In this document: positions 51,655 to 61,276 of the stretch, in pieces
Position numbering within the stretch: the first letter of the stretch is position 1
How the letters are laid out: each line of letters begins with the position of its first letter
Source of the DNA: JANXLS01 sp038227045
GTDB lineage: Bacteria > Planctomycetota > SZUA-567 > H5-PLA8
Direction: 5' to 3'
Assembly (NCBI GenBank): GCA_038227045.1
Contig: JBBRQD010000014.1
Coordinates: 1 to 64,000 of the forward strand
Length of the DNA: 64,000 nucleotides
The notes under the pieces: model-generated
What the model was told of the DNA's origin: nothing
The model's database searches: none
The model's input: only the letters and a program-made list of their open reading frames with translations
Position numbers and translations under genes: made by a program

Positions 51655-53262
51655 TTATTTTGCGGCGGGATAGTATTCGGCCGCGGTCTTCAAGAAGCTT
51701 TCGAGTTCCTCGAATTTGTTTTCCCAAGTTGTATACATGATCCCGCGCGTCGTCGGAATTTTCTTCATCGAGTCGAGCCATTGGCGCGTGTCCTGGCTGC
51801 CGTCGTAGTAGCCGGCGACGACCAGCGGATGGCCGCACTTGGCAAAGAAATCCATGCTCTCGTCGCGCTTGCCGAAGTGCCATTCCACGATTGCCACATC
51901 CTTATCCAGCCCTTCCCACGAACCGGTCAAGTCGCCGTTGACAAGGTAGTAATTCTTTTTGACTGCGTTGTGAAACGGATCGAACATGTCGTTCCAGGTG
52001 TAGATCGCCGCGCCCGGCGCCGTTTCGTGCAGAATCTTCGAGCACTGGCGCGCGAGTTCCGCGAGCATTGCGCCGGGCTGTAGATTGCGTGCGCGGCAGG
52101 CCGCGCAGTGATTCATGCAGCGGATTTCGTCGAAGTGCATGAAGTACTTTTTCGCGCCGTATAACTTATGGACGAGCGCCGCCTGATTCTTCAGCAGTTC
52201 GAGCGTCTGCGGTTCGGACGGACAGATCATCACCTGGCCGTCGTATACGGTCATGACGTGGTAGTAGCTGACTTTCAATTTGGTTCCATCGGGCAGCTTG
52301 GTTTTAACGACCGGCGGTTCGTGGTAAATATCGTAGCTGCCCTTCCAGGGTTTTGCGCCCATCAGTGGATCGACGATTTTTTCGAAGTCGGCGCCTTCGT
52401 TCAACGCATCGCCTTTTTCGTTTGTCATTTTCAGCGGACAGCCGTCGCGGCGCAGCAGATTCAACAGCCCGACTTCTTCGAATTTGGCATCCTTCCATTC
52501 CGCCGTCCCGCCCTTCGCGCCCCAACTGCCAAAGTAGATGCCGACTTCGCTGCATTCCTGCGAATTAAAAACTTGATGATGCTCCGTCCAATCCTGAGTG
52601 GCTTTGACGCCCAGATTTGCGTGAGCGAGAGATTGTTCGCCGGCGAGAATTACGATCTTTGTATCGCCCTTGAATCCATCTGTCTTTACTTTCACGCTGA
52701 TATGGTACTGGCGATGCGGCTGGACTTTCATCTTAAACGTGACGCGCGCGTTGCCTCCGTTGGCGGTCATTTTCCAGACGCCGTTCTGAATGGAAACGTT
52801 TTCGTCATGGAATGCCGGCTTCTTGAACTCGCGGACGTCGGGAACGAGCCGCGCAACTCCGCCTTTTACTTCAAACGGCGCATCGACAACGGAGAGGCCT
52901 TCGGCGAGGTTCGGATTGTGCCACAACACATCGTTTGAATAGCCAATCGAAAAAAGCCCCGGGATGAGTTCGAGCTTGAGTTCCTGCGCGAGCTTTTTGA
53001 TGCGCTCCGCGTTCTTGAAATAGCGCGGTTCGTTGTCGCCCAAGTCGTCGAGTTTCGCAAACTTCGAGTCGTTGATCTGGATGCCGTTGTATCCGGCAGC
53101 GGCGGCGCGACGCATGATGCCTTCGAGTTTGTCGACGGCTGGGTCCGCTTGGTGATTAGTCCCAATATAGACCCAGCGATCCGCGAGTTCGCCTGCGGCG
53201 CACGACACGGCGAATTGCAGAGTCATAAAAAGTGCGGCTGCGGCCAACACATAGTTCTTCAT
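51655..53262 (-). CDS. Secreted glycoside-hydrolase-like TIM-barrel protein
   Basis: The 535-aa protein has a signal peptide (MKNYVLAAAALFMTLQFAVS, ending near residue 22) and the start of a TIM barrel (RWVYIGTNHQADPAVDKLEG; GYNGIQINDSKFAKLDDLG; ELIPGLFSIGYSNDVLWHNP). A carbohydrate-binding-like insert lies near 110-240. The second half of the barrel contains YFMHFDEIRCMNHCAACRAR, an acidic DE pair as in GH20-type catalysis, and AAIYTWNDMFDP and TTRGIMYTTW. It is probably an extracytoplasmic glycan hydrolase or a related enzyme. A cysteine cluster (CMNHCAAC) next to the DE pair is unusual. Family number is uncertain. The start is ATG 53262. Confidence 0.7.
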   Translation of the reverse strand: MKNYVLAAAALFMTLQFAVSCAAGELADRWVYIGTNHQADPAVDKLEGIMRRAAAAGYNGIQINDSKFAKLDDLGDNEPRYFKNAERIKKLAQELKLELIPGLFSIGYSNDVLWHNPNLAEGLSVVDAPFEVKGGVARLVPDVREFKKPAFHDENVSIQNGVWKMTANGGNARVTFKMKVQPHRQYHISVKVKTDGFKGDTKIVILAGEQSLAHANLGVKATQDWTEHHQVFNSQECSEVGIYFGSWGAKGGTAEWKDAKFEEVGLLNLLRRDGCPLKMTNEKGDALNEGADFEKIVDPLMGAKPWKGSYDIYHEPPVVKTKLPDGTKLKVSYYHVMTVYDGQVMICPSEPQTLELLKNQAALVHKLYGAKKYFMHFDEIRCMNHCAACRARNLQPGAMLAELARQCSKILHETAPGAAIYTWNDMFDPFHNAVKKNYYLVNGDLTGSWEGLDKDVAIVEWHFGKRDESMDFFAKCGHPLVVAGYYDGSQDTRQWLDSMKKIPTTRGIMYTTWENKFEELESFLKTAAEYYPAAK

Positions 53263-53278
53263 TTCGTTGCCCTTTATT

Positions 53279-53707
53279 TTAAATAGTCGAACGTTCAATC
53301 TTCAACCGGTGTTCGTGCCGCCACGCCGCCAGCAGAATCAACGTGAATGGAATCCACCAGATCAGATCGTTCGTCAGATTAATGATCCCGAATCGCCATG
53401 GAATTTTGCCGGTCAAGGCGCCCTGGATCGCACCGATTGGGCCGAGCACTTTTCCAAGAAATCCGACGAGAATCACCGGCCAATGCCGCATCGGATCGTA
53501 CGCCGCGATCGCATAGCCCAGGCCGTAAACGCCGACGATCATTCCGATGCACTGCCAATGCTCCGGGTAGTTCGGTTCTTTCATGCCAAGCCATTGAAAG
53601 ATTTGCAGCGGAAAGAGCACCATCCACGCGCCCCAGAGTATGTTGTACACTCCGGCCGCGAGCAGAACGGGTTTCATCAAGGGACGTGCTTCCGTCTGAG
53701 GCGTCAT
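53279..53707 (-). CDS. Small membrane protein (four TM), partner-type of FAD oxidoreductase
   Basis: The 142-aa protein has about four TM helices: VLLAAGVYNILWGAWMVLFP, QCIGMIVGVYGLGYAIAAYD, VILVGFLGKVLGPIGAIQGA and INLTNDLIWWIPFTLILLAA. I recognise the type as a small membrane protein often found beside amine-oxidase-like FAD proteins, but it has no assigned role. GAGGAAC precedes ATG 53707; the frame continues to 55048 only as antisense of the FAD gene. It is divergent from that oxidoreductase, 135 bp apart, and 16 bp ahead of the GH-like gene. Confidence 0.78.
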   Translation of the reverse strand: MTPQTEARPLMKPVLLAAGVYNILWGAWMVLFPLQIFQWLGMKEPNYPEHWQCIGMIVGVYGLGYAIAAYDPMRHWPVILVGFLGKVLGPIGAIQGALTGKIPWRFGIINLTNDLIWWIPFTLILLAAWRHEHRLKIERSTI

Positions 53708-53842
53708 GCGCCGTTCCTCATTTGCAAATACGCTGTTCGAGTTGGACCACATAATAGGACAGAAGCGCGAAAATCTACAGACGCAAAAGCTAAATTCTTG
53801 ACTATGGTTAAGGACGACAGAGCTGGGGGATGCGGCGAATCG

Positions 53843-55117
53843 ATGAACATCGCGGTAGTGGGAACGGGAATATCGGGCATGCTTGCGGCCCGGCTTTTGT
53901 GCCGGGACCATCGCATTGCGGTGTTCGAGGCAGGCGATTACATCGGCGGCCATACCGCTACCCAACCGATTGTGCTGGGCGGGAAGACCTGGAATATCGA
54001 CACCGGCTTCATCGTCTACAATGAAGCCGCGTATCCAAATTTTACTCAGCTCATGGAAAAACTCGGCGTTGCCACGCAGCCGGCGAAAATGAGTTTCAGC
54101 GTGAAGTGCGAACGCACCGGCCTGGAATATTGCAGCGGTTCGATGAGCGCGTTTTTCGCTCAACGACGCAACCTGATTCGTCCGGCGTTCTGGCGGATGA
54201 CGCGCGACATTCTGCGCTTCAATAACGAGGCGCGCGAAGTCCTCAAGCCTGGCGGCGAGAACCTGACGCTCGGCGCTTACCTTGCGCAACGCCACTATTC
54301 GCGCGAATTCCTCGAATGGCATATTCTGCCGTTGGGCGCGGCGATCTGGTCCACTGACACAGATAACATCCGCAATTGCCCCGCGCAATTCTTCGTGCGA
54401 TTCTTCGACAATCACGGATTTTTGCAGATGAAAGGCCGCTCGAAATGGCGCACGATCCAGGGCGGCTCTTTTAAGTATGTTGAACCGCTTGTGAAACCTT
54501 TTCGTAAAGCCATTCGATTGAATTGCCCGATCCAGAAGATCAAACGTTTCGACGACCGCGTGGAACTGGCGCTGCAAAATGGCGAGACACAATCGTTCGA
54601 TCATGTCATCATCGCCACGCACAGCGATCAGGCGCTCGCGTTGCTCGCAGACCCTTTGGACGCTGAGCGCGAAATCCTGGGCGCGATTCGATATCAGCCG
54701 AACGATGTCGTATTGCATACGGACACGTCGCTGCTTCCGCGAACGCACCGGGCATGGGCGTGTTGGAACTACCACATTGACCGGCAAACAGAGAGTAAAG
54801 AAGCGGATAGGTTGACGACGGTGACTTACAATATGAATATGTTGCAGAATCTGGCGGATGCACCGGCGACGTTTTGCGTGACGCTGAATCGCCGCACGCT
54901 CATCGATCCGCAAAAGATTCTGCGGAGCTTTACTTACGCGCATCCACTCTATACGCCGGAGAGCGTCGCCGCGCAGGCTCGGCGTGCGGAGATCAGCGGC
55001 GCGCGGCGGACGCATTATTGCGGCGCGTATTGGGGCAATGGATTTCACGAAGACGGCGTCAACAGTGCGCTAAACGTTGCTGCATTTTTCGGGAAGGATT
55101 TGAATTCGATAGTTTGA
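53843..55117 (+). CDS. FAD-dependent amine-oxidase-like oxidoreductase
   Basis: The 424-aa protein opens with the dinucleotide fold MNIAVVGTGISGMLAARLL followed by VFEAGDYIGGHTATQ. It carries the conserved WNIDTGFIVYNEAAYPNFTQ, the C-terminal HYCGAYWGNGFHEDGVNSAL, and DHVIIATHSDQALALL in the middle. This is the NAD(P)/FAD protein family associated in other bacteria with DUF1365 and cyclopropane-fatty-acid synthase-like genes, which are absent here. The exact substrate is unknown. I start at ATG 53843; ATG 53804 is in frame and possible. PutA follows 24 bp later, so they are probably cotranscribed. Confidence 0.88.
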   Translation: MNIAVVGTGISGMLAARLLCRDHRIAVFEAGDYIGGHTATQPIVLGGKTWNIDTGFIVYNEAAYPNFTQLMEKLGVATQPAKMSFSVKCERTGLEYCSGSMSAFFAQRRNLIRPAFWRMTRDILRFNNEAREVLKPGGENLTLGAYLAQRHYSREFLEWHILPLGAAIWSTDTDNIRNCPAQFFVRFFDNHGFLQMKGRSKWRTIQGGSFKYVEPLVKPFRKAIRLNCPIQKIKRFDDRVELALQNGETQSFDHVIIATHSDQALALLADPLDAEREILGAIRYQPNDVVLHTDTSLLPRTHRAWACWNYHIDRQTESKEADRLTTVTYNMNMLQNLADAPATFCVTLNRRTLIDPQKILRSFTYAHPLYTPESVAAQARRAEISGARRTHYCGAYWGNGFHEDGVNSALNVAAFFGKDLNSIV

Positions 55118-55141
55118 GGTTTTTAAAGTCGGGAGCATTGC

Positions 55142-58100
55142 ATGAACTCGATTGTCGAACGCGCGACCGAACTAGCCGCCGAGCTTCTTGCTGCATCGTC
55201 GGCGGGGCAGACGCCTGTTGAAAAAACAGAAGCGGCGCGCATGGCTCGGATGATGGACGACCCGCGTGGGAAAAGTTTCACGCTGGCCATGGCCGACCGT
55301 GTTTTTCGCAGCCGTGAACCGCGCTTTCAGGCCGGCCGTTTGCGCGCGATTTTGGCGCAATATCGCGTGCCGAATTTTCTGTCCGGTGTCGATCGACTGC
55401 TGCTTCGCTCGGGGGCAATGGCATCGCATGTCGCTCCGAAACTTGTGATGTCGTCGGTTGAAGAACAACTTCGGCGCGACAGTGCGCGCGTGATTTTACC
55501 GGGGGAAGTGGAGCCGCTCAAACGGTATCTCGCGGCGCGGCGCGCGGCCGGCACGCGCGTGAATTTGAACCATCTCGGCGAAGCGATTCTCGGAGAGGAA
55601 GAAGCCGGGCGGCGGCTTGCGGCCGTGCTTCAGCATCTCGCCAATCCGGATGTGAATTATGTGTCGGTCAAAATCTCCGCCATTTTTAGCCAGATCAATC
55701 TGCTCGATTGGGATGGCACGCTCGCGACCCTCAATGAGCGGTTGCGGACGCTTTATCGCGCGGCGATGCCAGCCGGAAAATTTGTGAATCTCGACATGGA
55801 GGAGTTTCGCGATCTGGCGCTCACGCTGGCGGCATTTCAGCAGGTGCTCGGCGAAACTGAATTTCGCGGCCTGAGCGCGGGCATGGTGTTGCAGGCGTAC
55901 TTGCCGGATTCGTGGCCGGCGCAGCAGCAGCTTGCCGCATGGGCGCGCGAACGCGTCGCGTCGGGCGGGGCGCCGATCAAGCTTCGTCTTGTCAAGGGCG
56001 CGAATCTTGCGATGGAATCGGTTGAGGCCGAATTGCGCGGCTGGAATCCCGCGCCGTACGCGACGAAGGAAGAGACTGACGCGAACTATCGCCGCATGTT
56101 GGAATTTGGCTGCACGCCCGAGAACGCGCGGGCGGTTCGCCTGGGCGTGGCGAGCCACAATCTTTTCGACGTGGCGCTGGCGCTCGTGCTGCGCGAAGAA
56201 TGCGGCGTGCGCGATTTTGTGGAACTCGAGATGCTCGAAGGCATGGCCAACCATCAGGCGCGCGCGGTGCAGGCGAAGGCCGGTGGACTGCTTGTGTATG
56301 CGCCGGTTGTGCTGCGAAAAGATTTCGCCAGCGCCATGGCGTATCTGGTGCGGCGGCTTGACGAGAACACCGCGCCCGAAAATTTTCTGCACGATCTTTT
56401 CGGGCTCGCGGCGGGCAGTCCTGCATGGGAACGGCAACGGCAGCGGTTCGTTGCGGGATGGCAGTCGCGGCACGAAGTCTCCGAGATATCGCGCCGTGCA
56501 GAATTGCCCCCTATACCGAAAGACGGCGGTTTTTACAACGCTCCGGACACGGATTGGACGCAGCCGGAAAATCGCGCGCGCCTCGCGGAAAGTGTGCGCC
56601 GATGGGTTGCGCCTCAGCCGCCTGCGCCGGGCGATTTGAATGCCGTGCTCTCGGCCGCTCAAGCGGCGCAAGTTCAATGGGGCGCGCAGAGCCTCGAGCG
56701 GCGAGCCGCCATTCTGTGCGCGTGCGCCGATGTCATTGAAGCGCAGCGATTCGAGACGATTGCCGAAATGATGCACGAGGGCAAAAAAGTCGCGTGGGAG
56801 GGTGATACGGAAGTGTCGGAAGCGGTGGATTTCGCGCGCTACTATGCGGCAACTTATGCGCCGCCGCCGGATGTCCGGGCGACGCCTCTTGGGGTCGTCG
56901 CGGTCACACCGCCCTGGAATTTTCCATACGCGATTCCGTGCAGCGGCGTGCTTGCAGCGCTGATGGCCGGCAACGCCGTCATCTTGAAACCCGCGCCGGA
57001 GACCGTGGCCATCGCGTGGCGGCTGGCGCGGCAATTGTGGGAGGGTGGCGTGCCGCGTGATGCGCTGCAATTTTTTCCGTGTGCGGACGGCGAGATCGGG
57101 CGCGCGCTGATCACCGATCCGCGCGTCGCGGCGGTGGTGCTCACCGGCGCTTACGAGACCGCGCGCATGTTTTTGAGCTGGCGTCCGTCGCTCAAGCTTT
57201 TCGCGGAAACGAGCGGCAAGAACGCGATCGTGATCACCGCTCAGGCGGACCGCGATCTGGCGATCAAGGATCTGGTCAAGTCGGCGTTCGGGCACGCCGG
57301 CCAAAAATGCAGCGCGGCGAGTCTCGCGATTCTGGAAGAAGAAGTGTACGACGATCCCGTTTTTCGCCGCCAGTTGCGCGACGCCGCGGCGAGTTTGCGC
57401 GTCGGGCCGGCGACTGATTTTGCGAGTGTCGTGACGCCGTTAATTCGCGAACCTGGCACCGCGTTGAAGCGTGGATTAACTACGCTCGACGCAGGAGAAG
57501 AATGGCTGCTGGAGCCGCGCGTGTCGGAGAACGATCCGTGTTTGTTGTCGCCGGGAATCAAACTCGGCGTGCGCGCGGGAAGCTGGTTTCACCGCACGGA
57601 ATGCTTCGGCCCGGTGCTCGGCGTGATGCGCGCGGCGAATCTCGACGAAGCGATTCGATTCCAAAACGACACCGCGTTCGGCCTCACTGGCGGGATTCAT
57701 TCGCTCGACGAAAAAGAGATTGCACACTGGCGCGAAATCGTGCAAGTTGGCAACGCGTATATTAATCGAGCGATCACAGGGGCAATTGTTCAACGTCAGC
57801 CGTTTGGGGGTTGGAAGCGCTCGTGTATCGGTCCAGGGGCGAAGGCTGGCGGGCCGAATTATGTGACGATGTTTGCGCGGCTGGAGGATGCCGTGTCGGC
57901 CGTGAATGAAGACGCAACCAAAAGCTTTGCAAACAAATTCCACGAATTTATTTCGCATGACCCGGCCGCATTGCGTTCCGAGACGAACATCTTCCGCTAC
58001 CGCCCCTGTCGCGGAGTCATTCTGCGGTTAAACACTGACGACACCGATTCGGTGTTGCGCGCAAAATTGGCCGCACAGACATTGCAAGTGCGGCTCCATG

Positions 58101-58366
58101 TAAGTCTCGGGACCGTGGAAAGTGATGCGCAACTTATCGCGCGGCTTCCGGAGCTTGCCAGGGAAACAGAATTTCTGCGCACTGTTACGCCGCCAGGCGA
58201 CGCGCTGCTCGCGGCTATTTACGAGACCGGAATGAACTGGATCGACGGCCCGCTGCTGGCAAACGGGCGTTATGAATTGACCCGATGGTTTCGTGAGCAG
58301 AGTGTTTCGGAAACGCGGCACCGTTATGGCCAGTTGTCTTCAGCGCCGGCGAATGAGGCGAAATAA
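55142..58366 (+). CDS. putA: Bifunctional proline dehydrogenase / glutamate-semialdehyde dehydrogenase
   Basis: The 1074-aa protein oxidises proline to glutamate. Residues about 130-460 are the FAD proline dehydrogenase barrel (NYVSVKISAIFSQINLLDWD; IKLRLVKGANLAMESVEAEL; SHNLFDVALALVLREE). Residues about 500-960 are the aldehyde dehydrogenase with TPPWNFPYAIPCSGVLAALM, ETSGKNAIVITAQADRDLAI and the catalytic cysteine in AGQKCSAASLAILEEE. A C-terminal tail of about 110 residues remains. There is no ribbon-helix-helix DNA-binding domain, so it is not an autoregulator. The start is ATG 55142 after GGAG. It ends two bases from the convergent Gfo/Idh/MocA gene. Confidence 0.95.
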   Translation: MNSIVERATELAAELLAASSAGQTPVEKTEAARMARMMDDPRGKSFTLAMADRVFRSREPRFQAGRLRAILAQYRVPNFLSGVDRLLLRSGAMASHVAPKLVMSSVEEQLRRDSARVILPGEVEPLKRYLAARRAAGTRVNLNHLGEAILGEEEAGRRLAAVLQHLANPDVNYVSVKISAIFSQINLLDWDGTLATLNERLRTLYRAAMPAGKFVNLDMEEFRDLALTLAAFQQVLGETEFRGLSAGMVLQAYLPDSWPAQQQLAAWARERVASGGAPIKLRLVKGANLAMESVEAELRGWNPAPYATKEETDANYRRMLEFGCTPENARAVRLGVASHNLFDVALALVLREECGVRDFVELEMLEGMANHQARAVQAKAGGLLVYAPVVLRKDFASAMAYLVRRLDENTAPENFLHDLFGLAAGSPAWERQRQRFVAGWQSRHEVSEISRRAELPPIPKDGGFYNAPDTDWTQPENRARLAESVRRWVAPQPPAPGDLNAVLSAAQAAQVQWGAQSLERRAAILCACADVIEAQRFETIAEMMHEGKKVAWEGDTEVSEAVDFARYYAATYAPPPDVRATPLGVVAVTPPWNFPYAIPCSGVLAALMAGNAVILKPAPETVAIAWRLARQLWEGGVPRDALQFFPCADGEIGRALITDPRVAAVVLTGAYETARMFLSWRPSLKLFAETSGKNAIVITAQADRDLAIKDLVKSAFGHAGQKCSAASLAILEEEVYDDPVFRRQLRDAAASLRVGPATDFASVVTPLIREPGTALKRGLTTLDAGEEWLLEPRVSENDPCLLSPGIKLGVRAGSWFHRTECFGPVLGVMRAANLDEAIRFQNDTAFGLTGGIHSLDEKEIAHWREIVQVGNAYINRAITGAIVQRQPFGGWKRSCIGPGAKAGGPNYVTMFARLEDAVSAVNEDATKSFANKFHEFISHDPAALRSETNIFRYRPCRGVILRLNTDDTDSVLRAKLAAQTLQVRLHVSLGTVESDAQLIARLPELARETEFLRTVTPPGDALLAAIYETGMNWIDGPLLANGRYELTRWFREQSVSETRHRYGQLSSAPANEAK

Positions 58367-58368
58367 CG

Positions 58369-59409
58369 CTACACTTTGACGACCTTGCGCTCGCGGATCG
58401 ATTTTGCTTCCGCGTGGACCAGCGCGATGGAGTCGCGGGCGTCCTGCACCGTGATCAGCTTGGGCTTCTTTTTTTCTTCGATGCATTGCAGGAAATAATC
58501 GATTTCAAGTTCCCAGCCGTTCTTTGCGCCGACTTTGACGACTTCGCCTTCCTTCGCGCCGGCGCGGTGCAGCATCAGCACTTTGCCTTCGCGGGCGGCG
58601 TCGAAATCCGCCGTGGCTTTGTCGAAGACCACTGTGTAGCGCATCGTGAAGGGGTAAGAGGAATCGGCGTTCCAGCCGCCTTCCGCGACGACGACCAGTT
58701 TGGGATTCTTGAAAAGATAATTCGTGATGACGTGATCGATTCCGTCTTTCGTTGATTTTCCGCCGTTGCCGACTGAGAACACCGCTTGCGGATCGCCGAA
58801 GACGAAGCGCACAAAATCAGTGTCGTGAATGTGCAGGTCGAAGAGCGCCGCGCCTGACAGTTTCGGATTCAGAATCCAATTGTTCGCCGACCATCCCGGC
58901 GCGGCCGCGAAGCGCTTGAATGTTGCGGAATGAACTTTGCCGAATTCCTTCGAGACCACCGCTTTTTTCAACCAATCCCATTCAGGCCAGAAGCGCATGC
59001 AGTGCGCCGGCATGACGAAGCCTTTCGATTTCTTGGACGCGGCGACGATGCGGTCGGCTTCTTTCAAATCGACGGTGAGCGGCTTTTCACAGAGCACGAA
59101 CTTGCCGGCCTCGAGCGCTTTGATCGCGAATTCGGCGTGCAGGTAAGTGGGCAGGCAGATGTCCACCGCGTCGACGTTCGGGTCGGCGATCAGGTCGGCG
59201 GGATCCTGGTAGGCGGTGACTTTTGACGCGTCGATGTTCAGCTTTTTCGTCGTGCCGACATTTCCGCCGCCAGTGGACAAATTGCCCTTGGTCCGGTTGG
59301 GATCGTAGTCGCAATACGCGGTCAATTGCGCGCGCGGATTGTTGAGGTGTATGTCGAGATGCGTCCGGCCCATGAAGCCCAGACCGATAACTCCCACACG
59401 TATCGCCAT
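58369..59409 (-). CDS. Gfo/Idh/MocA-family oxidoreductase
   Basis: The 346-aa protein has the N-terminal Rossmann fold (MAIRVGVIGLGFMGRTHLDI with GxGxxG), the AVDICLPTYLHAEFAIKALE strand, the catalytic-type EKPLTVDLKEADRI motif, and a C-terminal alpha/beta domain with HIHDTDFVRFVFGDPQAVFS. It uses NAD(P) to oxidise or reduce sugars or sugar-like compounds; the substrate is unknown. The start is ATG 59409 after GGAG; an upstream frame to 59514 is not needed. It is monocistronic and convergent with putA. Confidence 0.9.
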   Translation of the reverse strand: MAIRVGVIGLGFMGRTHLDIHLNNPRAQLTAYCDYDPNRTKGNLSTGGGNVGTTKKLNIDASKVTAYQDPADLIADPNVDAVDICLPTYLHAEFAIKALEAGKFVLCEKPLTVDLKEADRIVAASKKSKGFVMPAHCMRFWPEWDWLKKAVVSKEFGKVHSATFKRFAAAPGWSANNWILNPKLSGAALFDLHIHDTDFVRFVFGDPQAVFSVGNGGKSTKDGIDHVITNYLFKNPKLVVVAEGGWNADSSYPFTMRYTVVFDKATADFDAAREGKVLMLHRAGAKEGEVVKVGAKNGWELEIDYFLQCIEEKKKPKLITVQDARDSIALVHAEAKSIRERKVVKV

Positions 59410-59547
59410 TGTTGCTGTTCTCCGAACGAGGATCGCCAGAAAAAATATTTTAAGCAAATTTAAGACGCGGATTATAACGCGATTGAAGCACGGACCAGCC
59501 GCGTAAAAGCGCAAAAGTCTTGATGTTTTGCGCGCGTCGGATTCAGG

Positions 59548-60780
59548 CTACTCCTTCAACGTTGCTTCGACATCCGCGGCTTTTTTCGGAATGGCGGCGC
59601 TTAGATTTTCGTTTCCTTTTCGCAGGATGAGGATGTCGTCTTCGATGCGCACGCCGAATTTGCGGTCGGGCAGGTAGATTCCGGGTTCGATGGTGATGAT
59701 CATTCCGGGCTTGAGCGGGCCGTCGGGGGAGGCGTCATGAACCTGGATGCCGAGCTGGTGTCCGATGCCGTGGATGAAGGCATCGCCGTAACCAGCTTTG
59801 TCGATGACCTGACGCGCCGCTTCGTCCACATCGGTAAATGTAGAACCCGCCTGTGCCGCTTTAATCGACGCCAGTTGAGCGGCGAGAACCACTTCGTAGA
59901 CGTCGCGTTGTTCGGGGGTGAATTTTCCGCCGACGGGATAGGTGCGCGTCACGTCCGAAGCGTAATGAGCGTAGGCGCAGCCGGAATCGATCACGAGCAG
60001 GTCGCCTTTTTGCAACACGCCCGAACAGTCGTTGTAATGCAACACCGTCCCGCTGATGCCCGAACCGACGATGTTGTTGTACGCCACGCCCTGCGCGCCG
60101 CCGCGCCGGTAGGTCTGCTCCAGCACTTGCGACACATGATCCTCCGTCGCGCCGGGGCGAATGGCCTTTGCCGCTGCCGCGTAGCCCGTTGTTGTGATCT
60201 CGACGGCTTTGCGGATGAGCGCCAATTCGCCAGGCGATTTGACCGCGCGCATGGCGGGCAATAGGTTGATGGAATCCTCAATTTTCACGCCGGGCACGCG
60301 TTCGGAGATTTTGCGAAACACGGACAAGTCGGGGGAGACATCCGCCGGATAGATGCTGAACGGATGCAGGCAGTGCACGAGTTTCGCGCGCCGTGACGCG
60401 CCGGTCAACATGCCCGGCAATACGTCCGAGCGCATGATGGTTTCAAAACCCGTGCGCGTTTTGAGCAGGGAGCCGATCTCGTCGCGGTAGCCCTCCCAGC
60501 GTTCTTTTTCGGTATTCAACGGACGCAGAAACAGCACGCAGCGGCGTTTGGGGTTTTCAGCCGTCGGATCAAACAACACCGCGGCTCCGGCTTCATTCTC
60601 CAATCCCGTCAGATAATAGAAATGAGGATCCGGGCGCCATTTCCCCAATTGAGGCGGCGCTCCATCTCCGGCAAACACCACGGCTGCTGCGCCTTTTAGG
60701 GCTTCCAGCACGTCCGCGCGGCGCTTTTGATATTCCGTCACGTGGATGCTGTGCCTGATCTCCTCTTGGCTGGATTCCAT
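59548..60780 (-). CDS. pepP: M24B Xaa-Pro aminopeptidase
   Basis: The 410-aa protein has the two-domain PepP layout. The N-terminal creatinase-like domain includes FAGDGAPPQLGKWRPDPHFY. The pita-bread catalytic domain has all five metal ligands: VIDSGCAYAHYASDVTRTYP (two aspartates), FIHGIGHQLGIQVHD (histidine), ITIEPGIYLPD (glutamate) and GVRIEDDILIL (glutamate). It removes N-terminal residues preceding proline, fitting a proline-utilising lifestyle with PutA and the S46 peptidase. The start is ATG 60780 after GGAG; the frame extends to 60948. No signal peptide, so cytoplasmic. Confidence 0.93.
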   Translation of the reverse strand: MESSQEEIRHSIHVTEYQKRRADVLEALKGAAAVVFAGDGAPPQLGKWRPDPHFYYLTGLENEAGAAVLFDPTAENPKRRCVLFLRPLNTEKERWEGYRDEIGSLLKTRTGFETIMRSDVLPGMLTGASRRAKLVHCLHPFSIYPADVSPDLSVFRKISERVPGVKIEDSINLLPAMRAVKSPGELALIRKAVEITTTGYAAAAKAIRPGATEDHVSQVLEQTYRRGGAQGVAYNNIVGSGISGTVLHYNDCSGVLQKGDLLVIDSGCAYAHYASDVTRTYPVGGKFTPEQRDVYEVVLAAQLASIKAAQAGSTFTDVDEAARQVIDKAGYGDAFIHGIGHQLGIQVHDASPDGPLKPGMIITIEPGIYLPDRKFGVRIEDDILILRKGNENLSAAIPKKAADVEATLKE

Positions 60781-60883
60781 TACACTGTTTCTCCTTATAT
60801 TATTTTTCGAGTCGAAATTCATTCTGCAGCGAGTGCAGTATAAGCAAAGCGGCGCGGGTTTCCAACGCGTGCGCGCGAATGCC

Positions 60884-61276
60884 TTATAACCAGCCGATGT
60901 GATAGAGGAATTCGCCGATGCCGAACGACGCCAGATTTGCGAGCACAATCACGGCATAATCGCGCGGCAACACGCCGGGATTTTCGAGCGATTTAACGCG
61001 CGGTTGAAAAGCCAGGCGAAAGAGCAGGCATTCGGAGAGTGGCGCGAAGATTTCGGCGACCCAAAGATACAGTGCGCGCGATTCACCCGGCGGGATCAGC
61101 AGCGGCAGGACCAGAATCACGATCGGGTAGCTGCATGCGTTCAGCCAGAACCCCGCGAAAATTCGCGTGCGAATCGAATGATGTTTCGACAGGAAAAGCA
61201 ACAGAATCGGCAGTTCGATCAGCACCGTCAGGGCGTAGCCGAGCGGCAAAAAAGACCACAGCGAAGAGGGGCTCAT
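60884..61276 (-). CDS. Hypothetical four-TM membrane protein
   Basis: The 130-aa protein has about four TM helices (LWSFLPLGYALTVLIELPIL; ACSYPIVILVLPLLIPP; LYLWVAEIFAPLSECLLFRL; YAVIVLANLASFGIGEFLYH). I do not recognise a family. Its start ATG 61274-61276 overlaps the stop of the upstream gene by four bases (ATGA), so translation is coupled. It is the last gene of a three-gene minus-strand set of membrane proteins (60884-62871). Confidence 0.78.
   Translation of the reverse strand: MSPSSLWSFLPLGYALTVLIELPILLLFLSKHHSIRTRIFAGFWLNACSYPIVILVLPLLIPPGESRALYLWVAEIFAPLSECLLFRLAFQPRVKSLENPGVLPRDYAVIVLANLASFGIGEFLYHIGWL

Noticed and set aside
55496..57304. 602-codon minus-strand frame opposite putA
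   Set aside because: Antisense shadow; arginine-rich with no recognisable domain, while the plus strand encodes clear ProDH and ALDH motifs.
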